A stretch of 64,000 bases of DNA from Vibrio sp. JC009 (GTDB lineage Bacteria; Pseudomonadota; Gammaproteobacteria; Enterobacterales; Vibrionaceae): the NCBI RefSeq assembly GCF_029016485.1, contig NZ_CP092107.1:1426001-1490000 (forward strand). Direction: 5' to 3'. Every line of letters begins with the position of its first letter. Positions within the stretch are counted from its first letter, which is position 1. Below the pieces are notes generated by a model. It saw only the letters and a list, made by a program, of their open reading frames with translations. It did no database searches and had not been told where the DNA came from. Below are positions 34,710-43,295 of the stretch, in pieces. The position numbers and the translations under genes were made by a program.

Positions 34710-35264
34710 ATGAAAAAGACTTTATTAATATTAGCTCATCCAAACTTGGAGCAATCAGTCTTTAACTCAATATTAATCGATGGCGTTCGTGATTTAGGTA
34801 ATCTGACTATCAGGCATCTTGATAGCTTGTACGGTGGAGATACAAAGGCGATTGATGTTCCGTTAGAGCAACAGTTTTTAATGGAACACGACAGAATTGT
34901 ATTTCAATTTCCTTGGTACTGGTACAGCAGCCCCGCGATGCTAAAAGCCTATCTTGATGAAGTGTTTACTTATGGGTTTGCATTCGGCCAGATGGGAGAC
35001 AAACTTCGTGGTAAGGAGCTTAAAATAGCGTCAACAATTGGAGCTCCTGAGTACGCATATCAATCAGATGGATTCAATAATTTCACTATCAACCAACTGA
35101 CCTTACCCTTCAGGCAGACTGCTTACAAAGCAGGTATGAAATATACAGAAGGCTTTTTCTTATATGGTTCAGGAGGGTCGATTTCACGCAACGAACTCAT
35201 GCAAAGGCTTATTGAATACAAAAAAATATTAACTGAAAAATGGCAAGAAGATAAAGCGATGTAG
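34710..35264 (+). CDS. flavodoxin-fold NAD(P)H oxidoreductase (KefF/MdaB-like), single domain
   Basis: This 184-residue quinone/NAD(P)H oxidoreductase-type flavodoxin-fold protein opens with MKKTLLILAHPNLEQSVFN, which binds the FMN/FAD phosphate. The segment FQFPWYWYSSPAMLKAYLDE is typical of the family. The start at ATG 34710, behind GGAGAGG, is preferred over an in-frame GTG at 34674. Relatives reduce quinones or act as ancillary subunits of Kef channels; no kef gene is here. Unlike its relatives at 40377 and 49371 it has no NTF2-like domain. It is driven by the island box promoter at 34608. Confidence 0.85.
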   Translation: MKKTLLILAHPNLEQSVFNSILIDGVRDLGNLTIRHLDSLYGGDTKAIDVPLEQQFLMEHDRIVFQFPWYWYSSPAMLKAYLDEVFTYGFAFGQMGDKLRGKELKIASTIGAPEYAYQSDGFNNFTINQLTLPFRQTAYKAGMKYTEGFFLYGSGGSISRNELMQRLIEYKKILTEKWQEDKAM

Positions 35265-35366
35265 AGCTTTATTTATTCTTATCCGACACAGAGTAACTCT
35301 TCTTTTAAATATAATTAGACATTCATAGCTTGTTGTCACGATAGGCTATGAATAACAGGTATAAAC

Positions 35367-36581
35367 ATGAATACAACTACGCAACGTATATCGCTAACTT
35401 ATGGTGTGGGGCTGACTCTTTTAGCTGGCTTCCCACTTTTTACTTTGCCACCATTAGGCTTAGATATTTTTCTACCATCAGTACACCAAATTGGTGAGTT
35501 TTTTGGCAGTCACGAAGTTCCCACACTGGCCATTAGCGTATATATGCTTTTCTTAGGCTTAGGACAGCTTTTTTGGGGAGGGATGGCAGACGCTTTAGGA
35601 AAGAAAAATATCGCTCTAATTGGCCTTGTTATTTTTACAATAAGCTCATACATGATTTCTATCTTGACTCAAGACGAATCATTGCAGTTTTTGCTGCTAA
35701 GAGCATTGCAGAGTTTTGGGGGGAGTGCTGGATTCACAGCAATATTCGCAATAGTTCGCACACGCTTTGATGGTGAAATATTGAACAAAGCATACAGTTA
35801 CTTAAACGGAATTTTGGCTTTAGTACCAGTGAGTGCACCTTTGGTTGGCGCGTATATTGCGGAGCACAACGCTTGGTTTACCTTATTCACGGTTATGGCT
35901 GTGCTCGGAGGTATCAGCTTTATCTGGATTATGCTTTCGCTGCCAAATGATAGATCAGGGTTAGAAGTCAAATCGGAACAATCAAATAGAGAAGACATTT
36001 TTCATCGCTACCTTTCCGTAATAGTTAATACCCGGTTTAGAACATATTTATTTTTTGCTCTAATTGCACAAAGCTTGTTTATTTACATTCTTACTGTTGC
36101 TCCTATGTACCTAATGGGCAAACTGGGTACGTCTCAGGTCGCATTTGGTCAAATGTTCATGATCATTGCTTTGGTTTTTATGTCAGGCAGCTTCCTGTCA
36201 CCGAAATTAAGCGTTCTATTGAGCACTAAAGCACTGATTGCATTATCACTTTCTTTGATAGTACTAGGTGGTGTGGTGATGTTTTCGCTTAGCAACATCT
36301 TAGCCTGGTATTCACTTATTCTTCCTCTGGTCATTGTCGCTACTGGCTGTACTATATTGATGAGCAGTAGCCCAGCCAAGGCTTTAGCCGACTTTAAAGA
36401 GAGTGCTGGGATCGCAAGTGGCTTGTATACTGCTACAACATTTGGTGCCGGTGCCTTGCTGGCAACACTGTTTGCCATGCTTGCTGATAGTACTGATTTG
36501 ACTCAAGTTGCATTGGTATACACCCTGTCAGGTTTGTTTGCTCTAGCTATCTTTGCTTTAAATAAAACAGTCAGAAGATAG
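35367..36581 (+). CDS. MFS multidrug transporter, Bcr/CflA-like
   Basis: The 404-residue major facilitator protein has twelve predicted helices. The cytoplasmic loop 2-3 motif LGLGQLFWGGMADALGKKN is the DHA1 drug-efflux signature. The early segment GLDIFLPSVHQIGEFFG is typical of the Bcr/CflA (bicyclomycin, chloramphenicol) subgroup. It probably exports a toxic product or xenobiotic linked to the neighbouring redox enzymes; that link is inference from location. It follows the oxidoreductase at 34710 by about 100 bp and ends with the hairpin at 36601. Confidence 0.85.
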   Translation: MNTTTQRISLTYGVGLTLLAGFPLFTLPPLGLDIFLPSVHQIGEFFGSHEVPTLAISVYMLFLGLGQLFWGGMADALGKKNIALIGLVIFTISSYMISILTQDESLQFLLLRALQSFGGSAGFTAIFAIVRTRFDGEILNKAYSYLNGILALVPVSAPLVGAYIAEHNAWFTLFTVMAVLGGISFIWIMLSLPNDRSGLEVKSEQSNREDIFHRYLSVIVNTRFRTYLFFALIAQSLFIYILTVAPMYLMGKLGTSQVAFGQMFMIIALVFMSGSFLSPKLSVLLSTKALIALSLSLIVLGGVVMFSLSNILAWYSLILPLVIVATGCTILMSSSPAKALADFKESAGIASGLYTATTFGAGALLATLFAMLADSTDLTQVALVYTLSGLFALAIFALNKTVRR

Positions 36582-36786
36582 CGTTATCAAGTGTTCATCA
36601 AGCTCAGTGAATTCACTGGGCTTTTCTGCGTTTCATCCGGTCATTACTTACTCTACTTTGAGTTATTAGTTTACTTTTTTCTTCATCTTTTTTGCGCTCC
36701 TTTATATAAGTAGGAACTATTGGTAAGCCTGTATTTATTCTTTAAAAATAACAACTTAAAAGAATTTTAATTAGTGAAAATAAACT
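36582..36786. other. gene-free stretch between the MFS and SDR genes
   Basis: The 305-bp gap up to 36886 holds a terminator-like hairpin at 36601-36626 (CAGTGAATTCACTG core followed by CTTTTC). The SDR promoter with the shared island box lies at 36787-36840. The rest is AT-rich with nothing recognised. Confidence 0.55.
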
Positions 36787-36840
36787 CAAGAGTTAATTGG
36801 TTTTATCTCCATTTTTCGATGGACTTTCTCTCGCTATTCT
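36787..36840 (+). promoter_or_regulatory. island promoter box copy 2 (upstream of SDR)
   Basis: The 31-bp box (36787-36817) begins CAAGAGTTAATTG and ends ATTTTTC. A -10-like TATTCT lies at 36835-36840, exactly 17 bp after the box. The box's final six bases occupy the -35 position. Confidence 0.75.
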
Positions 36841-36886
36841 TTACTCGTTAGCCAAGGGCTAGGACAAGAACATATTGGAGATAGAA

Positions 36887-37630
36887 ATGAGTGAATTCAA
36901 AAATAAAGTTGTCGTTATTAGTGGTGCCGCATCCGGTATTGGTGCTGAAACCAGCAAACTATATGCTGAGTTAGGTGCTCATGTAATTGGCGTTGATCTG
37001 TCACTAGCAGATGAAACTGCAGCAGAGATAAAAAAAGCGGGTGGCAGTGCTGAATTTATTACTGGTGACGTCAGTGCTGAAGAAACCTGGATCAAAGCAG
37101 CAGAGCTAGCTGAGGTGAAAGGTGATGCAGATATCATTGTGAATATTGCTGGTTACAGTTTGATGGAAGACAACGCTGAGACGCTTTCTACGGAACTTTG
37201 GCAAAAAGTATTAGGTGCGAACCTGAAAGGCCATTGGTTGGCTGCAAAACATTTGCTACCAGGTATGAAGAAAAAAGGCGCTGGCTCAATTGTTAACATG
37301 TCATCAGCAACATCTCTTGTTGGTGTGCCTAACCACCTGGCATATAGCTCTGCGAAAGGTGGTGTAGATGCGTTGACACGTCAGTTAGCCGTTGATTATG
37401 CACCATACAATATTCGAGTGAATGCCGTAGCCCCAGGTCCGGTTCGAACACCTATGATGAAAACCAATACGGAAGAGAAAATGCAAGAAATCGTTGATGC
37501 TGTGCCACTAAAGCGTGTTGCGGAGCCACGAGAGCTTGCTGAAATTATTCAATTCCTGAGCTCTAAGTCTGCGAGTTCTATTACTGGCGCTGTACTGCCT
37601 GTTGAAGGCGGAATGACTATGGCTATGTAG
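36887..37630 (+). CDS. short-chain dehydrogenase/reductase (SDR)
   Basis: This 247-residue classical SDR has the cofactor motif SGAASGIG at about 12-19 and NIAG near 87-89. The catalytic Ser140 and the YSSAK pair (Y153, K157) are present, with PGPVRTPM after the sixth strand. An Asp at the end of strand 2 (VIGVDLS) predicts NAD(H) preference. The substrate is an unknown alcohol or ketone. The start at ATG 36887 has GGAG six bases upstream. It has its own island-box promoter. A strong terminator separates it from the EthD gene. Confidence 0.9.
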   Translation: MSEFKNKVVVISGAASGIGAETSKLYAELGAHVIGVDLSLADETAAEIKKAGGSAEFITGDVSAEETWIKAAELAEVKGDADIIVNIAGYSLMEDNAETLSTELWQKVLGANLKGHWLAAKHLLPGMKKKGAGSIVNMSSATSLVGVPNHLAYSSAKGGVDALTRQLAVDYAPYNIRVNAVAPGPVRTPMMKTNTEEKMQEIVDAVPLKRVAEPRELAEIIQFLSSKSASSITGAVLPVEGGMTMAM

Positions 37631-37658
37631 CCTTTAACTCGGAACTAATTTGTTAACT

Positions 37659-37685
37659 GTGGAAGCAAATGCTTCCACTTTTTTA
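37659..37685 (+). terminator. intrinsic terminator between the SDR and EthD genes
   Basis: GTGGAAGC and GCTTCCAC pair around a four-base AAAT loop and are followed by six T residues. The EthD Shine-Dalgarno (TAGGA at 37686) starts immediately after it, so the EthD gene has no room for a separate promoter here and would depend on read-through. Confidence 0.85.
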
Positions 37686-37698
37686 TAGGACTAAATCA

Positions 37699-38460
37699 AT
37701 GAGCGAGCAACAATCAGAATTTACTGTTACTACCCCGTTGGCGAAGAAAAGTAGTAGCGATAAAAGCTTGATCTTCTTTAAGAAAGCTGATGGCATATCT
37801 TACGAAAGGTTCTTACACGTTTGGCGTAAGTTGCACTATCCAATGGCGTATTTATTCAGTTTTGACGGATATGTACAGAACAGTAAATTACCAGCACAAC
37901 CAAAAAACATGACATCTCCTTATGATGGTGTGGTTGGTGTCTGGTTTGATACGCAGGAAGCCAAAAGCAGCACATATGCTAGCCCATTCTGGCATATTAT
38001 ATCTCGACAAGAACCTATGATGCTTAAGCAAGATTCGATGAGAGTTTTGAATGTGGATGAGTATGTTGTATTGGACGGCCCGATTGAAAAGGATCAATGT
38101 TATTCAAAGCTCATTATTGCTTCCGAAAAAAAACCGTCAGTGAGTCATGGTGCGCTGAAAGATTATTGGCTGAGTCAGCACGCTTTTGATGTAATTGCTC
38201 TCATGGTCGAAAATGAAGGTTTATTGCGTTATACAATATCTATCGTGGACAACTTACCAGAGCAAATCAATAGTGCTGATACCGAAGGAAATTACTCAGT
38301 AGTAGAAGAGTTTTGGTTTCAGGATACTTCGATGTTAGAGCAAGCGTTAGCTAGTAAAGAGTGGCAAGCTCAAAAACAGGCAGGCAGCAGTTTTGTAAGC
38401 AGGCAAGACGAAATTGTCTCAGAGGAATTTATAGGTCTTTTACCGACTAATTATAGTTAA
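37699..38460 (+). CDS. EthD-domain protein, two repeats
   Basis: The 253-residue protein has two ferredoxin-like alpha+beta modules of the EthD type (dimeric alpha-beta barrel). The first is about residues 20-125 (KSLIFFKKADGISYERFLHVW) and the second about 130-245 (YSKLIIASEKKPSVSHGALKDYW). EthD-like domains occur with cytochrome P450 systems and in aromatic polyketide and quinone metabolism, where they bind or cyclise aromatic intermediates. The exact role is unknown. The start at ATG 37699 follows TAGGA; an upstream ATG at 37669 overlaps the terminator and is rejected. It is convergent with a LysR gene. Confidence 0.72.
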   Translation: MSEQQSEFTVTTPLAKKSSSDKSLIFFKKADGISYERFLHVWRKLHYPMAYLFSFDGYVQNSKLPAQPKNMTSPYDGVVGVWFDTQEAKSSTYASPFWHIISRQEPMMLKQDSMRVLNVDEYVVLDGPIEKDQCYSKLIIASEKKPSVSHGALKDYWLSQHAFDVIALMVENEGLLRYTISIVDNLPEQINSADTEGNYSVVEEFWFQDTSMLEQALASKEWQAQKQAGSSFVSRQDEIVSEEFIGLLPTNYS

Positions 38461-38466
38461 CCAGAA

Positions 38467-38507
38467 AATAGCCCTGATTGGGTACAGAAAACTTAAACAG
38501 GGCTATT
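38467..38507. terminator. bidirectional terminator between EthD and LysR genes
   Basis: AATAGCCCTG and CAGGGCTATT are exact reverse complements separated by 21 bases, in the 56-bp convergent gap. Confidence 0.7.
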
Positions 38508-38516
38508 ATGATTTAT

Positions 38517-39404
38517 TTATGCCAACTTCTGCCTTAATGCATCAACGAGAAGCCTGGCTCCTTTTGGCACACTTCGGTGTGGATAGACAGCATAGATTGG
38601 GAGTTCTGTAGGAAATGCCAGTTCAGGAAAGAGGTGTACGAGCTCGCCTGATTCCAGATATTCATCGGGCATATAATCCATAACCAGACAAAATGAGTTA
38701 CCAGACAATGCTGCTTGCATCATCAGGTCGGCATCATTAGCCATAAAGTAATGATTTAATTTCTCTTTTACTAACTCTTGCTCCTGGTTGAAATAGCGTA
38801 GCTTATCCTGAGTAAACCCTCTTCTGTGATAAACAGAAGCAGGGAGCTTCACAAGCTCGCTAACTGAGCTGGGGTTACCATGTGTGTTAATAAAATCAGG
38901 ACTGGCAACCAGCATTAACTCTACATCGCGTAGTTTGGTCGCAATGAGGTTGGAGTCTTTGGGTTGCCATTGACGAATGGCAACATCGTAGCCTTCTTTG
39001 ATGAGATCCGTACGGTCGTCGGTTATTTCCAGTTCAAACATGAGCTCTGGATATTGTGCCTGTAGCTCACGTATTGCAGGGCCGATGTACTTTCGACCTA
39101 TAAACTCAGGGGAGGTTACACGAACGGTACCTTGTACTTTCTGAGTGTATTCGTCAGGTATATCATTGACTTCATCCAGTAAGGCTTTCATCTGAACGGC
39201 CTTTTCGTAGATTTTTTCTCCCACCTCCGTTACGGACATAGAGCGAGTAGAACGATTGAGTAGTACCGCACCTAATTGACTTTCCAATGACTTTATATGC
39301 TTCGTCACCTGCCCAGGATCGATATTACGCAGCCTTGCTGCCCCAGCAAAACTTCCTTGATCCACCACATCCATAAACACAAAAAGCAACTTACTGTCGT
39401 TCAT
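38517..39404 (-). CDS. LysR-family regulator (island copy)
   Basis: The 295-residue CrgA/AaeR-like LysR protein has an HTH at about 3-62 (FAGAARLRNIDPGQVTKHI), the linker LLNRSTRSMSVTEVGEK and an effector domain at about 88-290. The start at 39404 has GGAA upstream; a longer frame to 39446 lacks one. It is divergent from ribA, with a shared box in between. It is strongly similar to the LysR at 46365-47258, sharing MDVVDQGSF, EGYDVAIRQW and YAVYPHR among other segments. The pair probably arose from vertical and transferred copies. It is a good candidate to bind the five-copy box. Confidence 0.87.
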   Translation of the reverse strand: MNDSKLLFVFMDVVDQGSFAGAARLRNIDPGQVTKHIKSLESQLGAVLLNRSTRSMSVTEVGEKIYEKAVQMKALLDEVNDIPDEYTQKVQGTVRVTSPEFIGRKYIGPAIRELQAQYPELMFELEITDDRTDLIKEGYDVAIRQWQPKDSNLIATKLRDVELMLVASPDFINTHGNPSSVSELVKLPASVYHRRGFTQDKLRYFNQEQELVKEKLNHYFMANDADLMMQAALSGNSFCLVMDYMPDEYLESGELVHLFPELAFPTELPIYAVYPHRSVPKGARLLVDALRQKLA

Positions 39405-39498
39405 AACTATTTTCCAGACCTCAACATAGTTCAATTGTAGGCACAATACTACGAGGTGAGAATAGGAAGTTCTGCCAATTCATTATTGAGATAATTCA

Positions 39499-39552
39499 CA
39501 AGAGTAAATTGTGTTTATTCTTATTTTTCCCAAAAGACTCCCTGTTTATGAT
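39499..39552 (+). promoter_or_regulatory. island promoter box copy 3 (upstream of ribA)
   Basis: The 31-bp box (39499-39529) begins CAAGAGTAAATTG and ends ATTTTTC. The -10-like TATGAT lies at 39547-39552 after 17 bp. It sits in the divergent region between the LysR gene (start 39404) and ribA. Confidence 0.78.
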
Positions 39553-39651
39553 GCCTTCAGAAACTTGAGATAACACTTTTCACGCAAAGGACAAGTGTTA
39601 TCCGGCAAACATAGACTAGTGAAAAATCGTGAACTAAAGAGTGAGAATGGT

Positions 39652-40254
39652 ATGGCAGAAATTCGAGCCAGAGTAACCCTTCATATTGGTGTTAAGAGCG
39701 ATATTGAGGTAGAGCTGCTCTCTTTTTATGGTCTGAATACTGATAAAGAGCATGTAGCTCTGATATTCAAAGCGGCTGAGGCTATTTCTCCGGAACAAAC
39801 ACCATTGGTTCGTATTCATTCTGAGTGTTTAACAGGAGATGTTTTTCATTCCTCGCGTTGTGATTGTGGTGAGCAGCTTAATGAGACGATTGAGAAAATG
39901 GGTAAACAAGGTGGCATCATTCTCTATCTTCGTCAGGAAGGTCGAGGTATTGGGTTATACAACAAAATCGATGCCTACGAGCTTCAGAGCGCGGGCATGA
40001 ATACCTATGAAGCTAACCGGCATCTTGGGTTTGATGATGACCTTCGTGATTTTAGCGAAGCTGCCCAAATGCTTAGAGCACTTAATGTCGAGAAAGTTAG
40101 ATTAATCACGAATAATCCTAAGAAAATAAAGGAACTGCAGGCGCTGGGAATCGGCATTGAAGAAGTGTTACCTACTCTCGCCTATGTCAAAGATGGGAAC
40201 CAAGCTTATCTGAAAGCGAAGGCTATAGAGGGCGGGCATCGACTGCGGCTCTAA
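39652..40254 (+). CDS. ribA: GTP cyclohydrolase II (RibA-type), island copy
   Basis: This 200-residue enzyme makes the first committed intermediate of riboflavin synthesis from GTP. The zinc cysteines C59, C70 and C72 are in [17 protein letters not shown]. The active-site segments [16 protein letters not shown] and LITNNPKKI are intact. The length equals E. coli RibA (196). The start at ATG 39652 follows GAGAATGGT; an upstream TTG at 39595 is poorly supported. It is a free-standing ribA inside a cluster of FMN/FAD enzymes with the same promoter box, so it is probably a dedicated flavin-supply gene. A housekeeping ribA is expected elsewhere. Confidence 0.9.
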   Translation: MAEIRARVTLHIGVKSDIEVELLSFYGLNTDKEHVALIFKAAEAISPEQTPLVRIHSECLTGDVFHSSRCDCGEQLNETIEKMGKQGGIILYLRQEGRGIGLYNKIDAYELQSAGMNTYEANRHLGFDDDLRDFSEAAQMLRALNVEKVRLITNNPKKIKELQALGIGIEEVLPTLAYVKDGNQAYLKAKAIEGGHRLRL

Positions 40255-40285
40255 TTGCGATATTCATCCTTCTTGTGAAAAAACA

Positions 40286-40339
40286 CAAGAGTGAATTGGG
40301 TTTATCTCTATTTATCCAGTAAAGGCTGCTGTTTAGCAT
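40286..40339 (+). promoter_or_regulatory. island promoter box copy 4 (upstream of oxidoreductase 40377)
   Basis: The 31-bp box (40286-40316) begins CAAGAGTGAATTG and ends ATTTATC. The -10-like TAGCAT lies at 40334-40339 after 17 bp. It lies between ribA and the next gene, giving that gene its own promoter. Confidence 0.76.
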
Positions 40340-40376
40340 ACCGTCATTGATCGAACGTAACGCAAGGAAATAGACG

Positions 40377-41327
40377 ATGAGCAATGTTGTTGTAATCTCA
40401 GGGCACCCGGATCTTACACAATCTCATACGAATAGTGTGATTCTGAATGAGCTAAGTGATCAGCTAAAAAATATTGATATTCGTAAACTGGACGCACTTT
40501 ACCCAGACTACAAGATTGATATTGAGGCAGAGCAAAAAGCACTGATGCAAGCCGATGTAATAGTGATGCAGTTCCCTTATTACTGGTATTCCGTCCCTGC
40601 TCTGCTAAAGAAATGGATTGATGATGTATTTGCCTTCAACTTTGCTTTTGGCCCTGAAGGCGACAAGCTTAAAGATAAACACTTTATATTGTCTTTCACG
40701 GTCGGTGGAGCCGAAGAATCATATCATCCACAAGGTTTTAACCACTTTAGAATTGAACAAACACTGCATCCTCTAGAGCAGCTCGCATACTTATCAGGGA
40801 TGAACTACCAAAAACCAATATATACCTATGGCATGGTCTATATCCCTGGTGTGTATAACAAACTGGAGGACGTTCAGGAAAAGGCGCGCCTTCATGCTAA
40901 GCGACTATCTAATAGCATCAATAGCGCATTGAATTCAGTAGAAAGCCGCGTTAATCAGTTTGTTAAGAAGTGGTTTTCACAGTTTGACTTACTCCCGGAA
41001 GATGACTCTTACTTTATCAAGCAGTTGTCCGAAAATGTTGAGCTAGAAGTACCTGAGGGAAGCTTCAAGGGACATGCAGGGTTCAGGGACTGTTATAGCA
41101 ATATCCGTAAAACCATCAAACCTGGTTGTCGACATGAAGTGCAACAAGTGCAAGTGAATGACAAGGGAAACGGGCAATATAATGTCGACCTAAGAGTCAA
41201 ATTTGCTGCCGAGACTTACACTGGCGAAAAAATTGAAATGCTAATAAACGAGCAGTGGTTAGTAACTTTATCAAGCAATGGCCAAGTTTCGATTCACCAG
41301 TACCTTGCTAATGTGGTTGGTCAATAA
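40377..41327 (+). CDS. flavodoxin-fold NAD(P)H oxidoreductase fused to NTF2/SnoaL-like domain
   Basis: The 316-residue protein has two domains. Residues 1-185 are a KefF/MdaB-like flavodoxin-fold oxidoreductase (start VVVISGHPDLTQSHTN, segment MQFPYYWYSVPALLKKWIDD). Residues about 195-316 form an NTF2/SnoaL-like cone-shaped domain (KGHAGFRDCYSNIRKTIKPG and the closing INEQWLVTLSSNGQVSIHQY). NTF2-like folds host small aromatic substrates or act as ketosteroid-isomerase-type catalysts. The same two-domain layout occurs at 49371-50321. A shared NTF2-like tail also occurs on the old yellow enzymes. The gene has its own box promoter. Substrate unknown. Confidence 0.82.
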   Translation: MSNVVVISGHPDLTQSHTNSVILNELSDQLKNIDIRKLDALYPDYKIDIEAEQKALMQADVIVMQFPYYWYSVPALLKKWIDDVFAFNFAFGPEGDKLKDKHFILSFTVGGAEESYHPQGFNHFRIEQTLHPLEQLAYLSGMNYQKPIYTYGMVYIPGVYNKLEDVQEKARLHAKRLSNSINSALNSVESRVNQFVKKWFSQFDLLPEDDSYFIKQLSENVELEVPEGSFKGHAGFRDCYSNIRKTIKPGCRHEVQQVQVNDKGNGQYNVDLRVKFAAETYTGEKIEMLINEQWLVTLSSNGQVSIHQYLANVVGQ

Positions 41328-41354
41328 ATAGGTTATATCACTTTTTCTCAAACC

Positions 41355-41399
41355 ATCGTTTAATTGCTTGAAGGTATGTAAATCAAGCGATTAAACGAT
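41355..41399. terminator. long 17-bp stem-loop between two island genes
   Basis: Arms at 41355-41371 and 41383-41399 are reverse complements apart from one G-U-type pair, with an 11-base loop. It follows the oxidoreductase stop by 28 bases. There is no T run, so it may be a terminator of unusual type, a protein-binding palindrome or an mRNA stabiliser. Confidence 0.5.
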
Positions 41400-41482
41400 A
41401 CATTTCCAGCTTAAAACTCGGTGTGTACCAAAGATCAACCATCCTTAGCACACACCCTAATCTCTAACTAGAGTTGATTATT

Positions 41483-42370
41483 ATGAGCAAAAAGAAAGTG
41501 TTGGTTATTGGCTCTACCGGTCAGGTTGGTAGTCAGGTCGTTGACCAACTTAATAAGATGTCAGATGAGATAGAGCTGATTGTTACGTCCCGTCGTCAGT
41601 CACAGGTTGATGAATGGAATACTCAGGGACGTAAGGCAGTTTATCTGGATCTGGATGAGCCACGCAGCTTTGGAGTTGCTCTTGCTGGTGTAGACAGTGT
41701 TTTTCTACTAACAGGCTACACCGTTGATATGTTGGTTCAGAGCAAAACCTTGGTCGATGCAGCGGTTAAAGCAAGTGTGCAGCACATCGTACACTGGGGA
41801 GTTTTTCCAAACCCAGATGTGACAGACGCACATTTTGTCTGGCATCAGATGATAGAGACTTATATTGCAGCGAGTGGCTTATCCTGGACGAATCTGCACC
41901 CCAACTATCCGATGGAAAATCTTATCAATGTGACGCCTATACAGGATGGCAAATTCCCGATTTATTCTGGGAATGCTCGTTGGGGGTGGTTCGCGTTGCA
42001 AGATGGTGCAGAAGTTGCGGCAGTTGTTTTGCGAGACGGACCAGAAAAGCATCATGGAAAAGACTACTGGCTGAGCACAGAATCACTGAATGGTATTGAA
42101 GCTGCAGCAGTTCTGACAGAAGCGCTGGGTGTTCAAATTTCTTGTGAGGTTCGTACACCAGATGACCTCGAAGAGTTTCTTCGCTCTGGTGATTTTGAAG
42201 TAGAGCCTAAGTACGCCGCAGGCGTCGTAGAAGGGATGAGGCAAATGCAAGATGGTCGAATGGCCTATCTGGCAACGGTGCGTGACGATGTTCCTTATGT
42301 TACGGGTCGTGCGTCGTTAACGCTAAGAGAATGGGCGGTAAAGCATCGTGATGCTTTACTGGGTGCTTAG
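41483..42370 (+). CDS. NmrA-like/atypical SDR NAD(P)-binding protein
   Basis: The 295-residue Rossmann-fold protein has the N-terminal dinucleotide motif VIGSTGQVGSQV (GxxGxxG). The pattern of NmrA/PCBER-like atypical SDRs follows, for example VDAAVKASVQHIVHWGVF and LSWTNLHPNYPMENL. Such proteins can be reductases or NAD(P)-redox sensors; no classical Tyr-Lys pair is evident, and the role is unresolved. The start at ATG 41483 is preferred over TTG 41474. It begins a probable operon with the MBL hydrolase (42398) and the old yellow enzyme (43296), with gaps under 30 bp. Confidence 0.8.
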   Translation: MSKKKVLVIGSTGQVGSQVVDQLNKMSDEIELIVTSRRQSQVDEWNTQGRKAVYLDLDEPRSFGVALAGVDSVFLLTGYTVDMLVQSKTLVDAAVKASVQHIVHWGVFPNPDVTDAHFVWHQMIETYIAASGLSWTNLHPNYPMENLINVTPIQDGKFPIYSGNARWGWFALQDGAEVAAVVLRDGPEKHHGKDYWLSTESLNGIEAAAVLTEALGVQISCEVRTPDDLEEFLRSGDFEVEPKYAAGVVEGMRQMQDGRMAYLATVRDDVPYVTGRASLTLREWAVKHRDALLGA

Positions 42371-42397
42371 GCTTTATTATTTACGAGTATTTCTAAT

Positions 42398-43267
42398 ATG
42401 GTGCGACAAACATTCAGCAAACTAGCACTAGCTAGTGCAATAGCAGTATCGATGTTTTCTTGTGTCACAGCTGCAGAGCAGGACAATGAGCTCCGTCTAT
42501 ACGAGTTGGATGGCGGTTCATTAATTCTTGGGAATAATAACTTGCTTTCAGACACCGACAGTTTTTCCGGAAGCTCGATGCAAATGAAAAATCCTGCTTA
42601 TCTGATTAAACATGGTGAAAACTGGGTGCTCTGGGATACCGGTCTACCCGGCTACATTGCAGAAAAGAAAGATGGTGTTCAGTACGGCTTTTGGAAAATG
42701 TGGATGAATAAAACTTTGCCGGAGCAACTTAATGAACTCGAGCTTACTCCTGGTGATATCGATTATGTAATTCTGTCCCATACCAATATGGATCATACCG
42801 GAAATACCAATCTGTTTAAGAATGCCATATTGATTATTCAGGAAGAAGAGTATGAAGTCTTATTGAATGAAAAAGCTGCGCAGCGCAATCATCTCGCTCC
42901 AGAACTACTCTCTTGGTTTATCTCTGGAGGGGGCAAAGATAACGTACGGCTATTGCATCGTGACGAAGACATTTTTTCCGACGGTGCTCTCAAGTCTATT
43001 TTTCTTCCAGGTCATACCCCTGGCCATATGGCATTGCTGGTAAATCTTAAAGAGGCAGGGCCAGTTATCCTCGCTGGTGACTTGTGGCACTCCAACGCCA
43101 ACCGATTAAAAACCCAGTTACCCGATTTTAACTCCAGTCGCTCAGATACATTAGCTTCATTTGAGCGAATGGAGGAAGTGTTATCGAACACTGGTGCAAA
43201 ACTGATTATTCAACACGAAGTTAGTCCAGAACATCTCTTGCCGGACTTCCCGGCATATCTGGACTGA
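42398..43267 (+). CDS. secreted MBL-fold hydrolase, lactonase-like, with altered metal motif
   Basis: The 289-residue protein has a signal peptide (about 1-25, cleavage near VTAA) and a metallo-beta-lactamase fold resembling AiiA-type N-acyl-homoserine lactonases. The segments PAYLIKHGENWVLWDTG, GHTPGHMALL (H206, H210) and LAGDLWH (D228) fit the lactonase family. The metal motif normally His-x-His-x-Asp-His reads H128-T-N130-M-D132-H133. The second histidine is replaced by Asn, so metal 1 binding or activity may be altered. A periplasmic location is predicted. It lies between the NmrA-like gene and the old yellow enzyme in a likely operon. Confidence 0.8.
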   Translation: MVRQTFSKLALASAIAVSMFSCVTAAEQDNELRLYELDGGSLILGNNNLLSDTDSFSGSSMQMKNPAYLIKHGENWVLWDTGLPGYIAEKKDGVQYGFWKMWMNKTLPEQLNELELTPGDIDYVILSHTNMDHTGNTNLFKNAILIIQEEEYEVLLNEKAAQRNHLAPELLSWFISGGGKDNVRLLHRDEDIFSDGALKSIFLPGHTPGHMALLVNLKEAGPVILAGDLWHSNANRLKTQLPDFNSSRSDTLASFERMEEVLSNTGAKLIIQHEVSPEHLLPDFPAYLD

Positions 43268-43295
43268 CGATATTCTATGAAATAAGGAATAAAAG

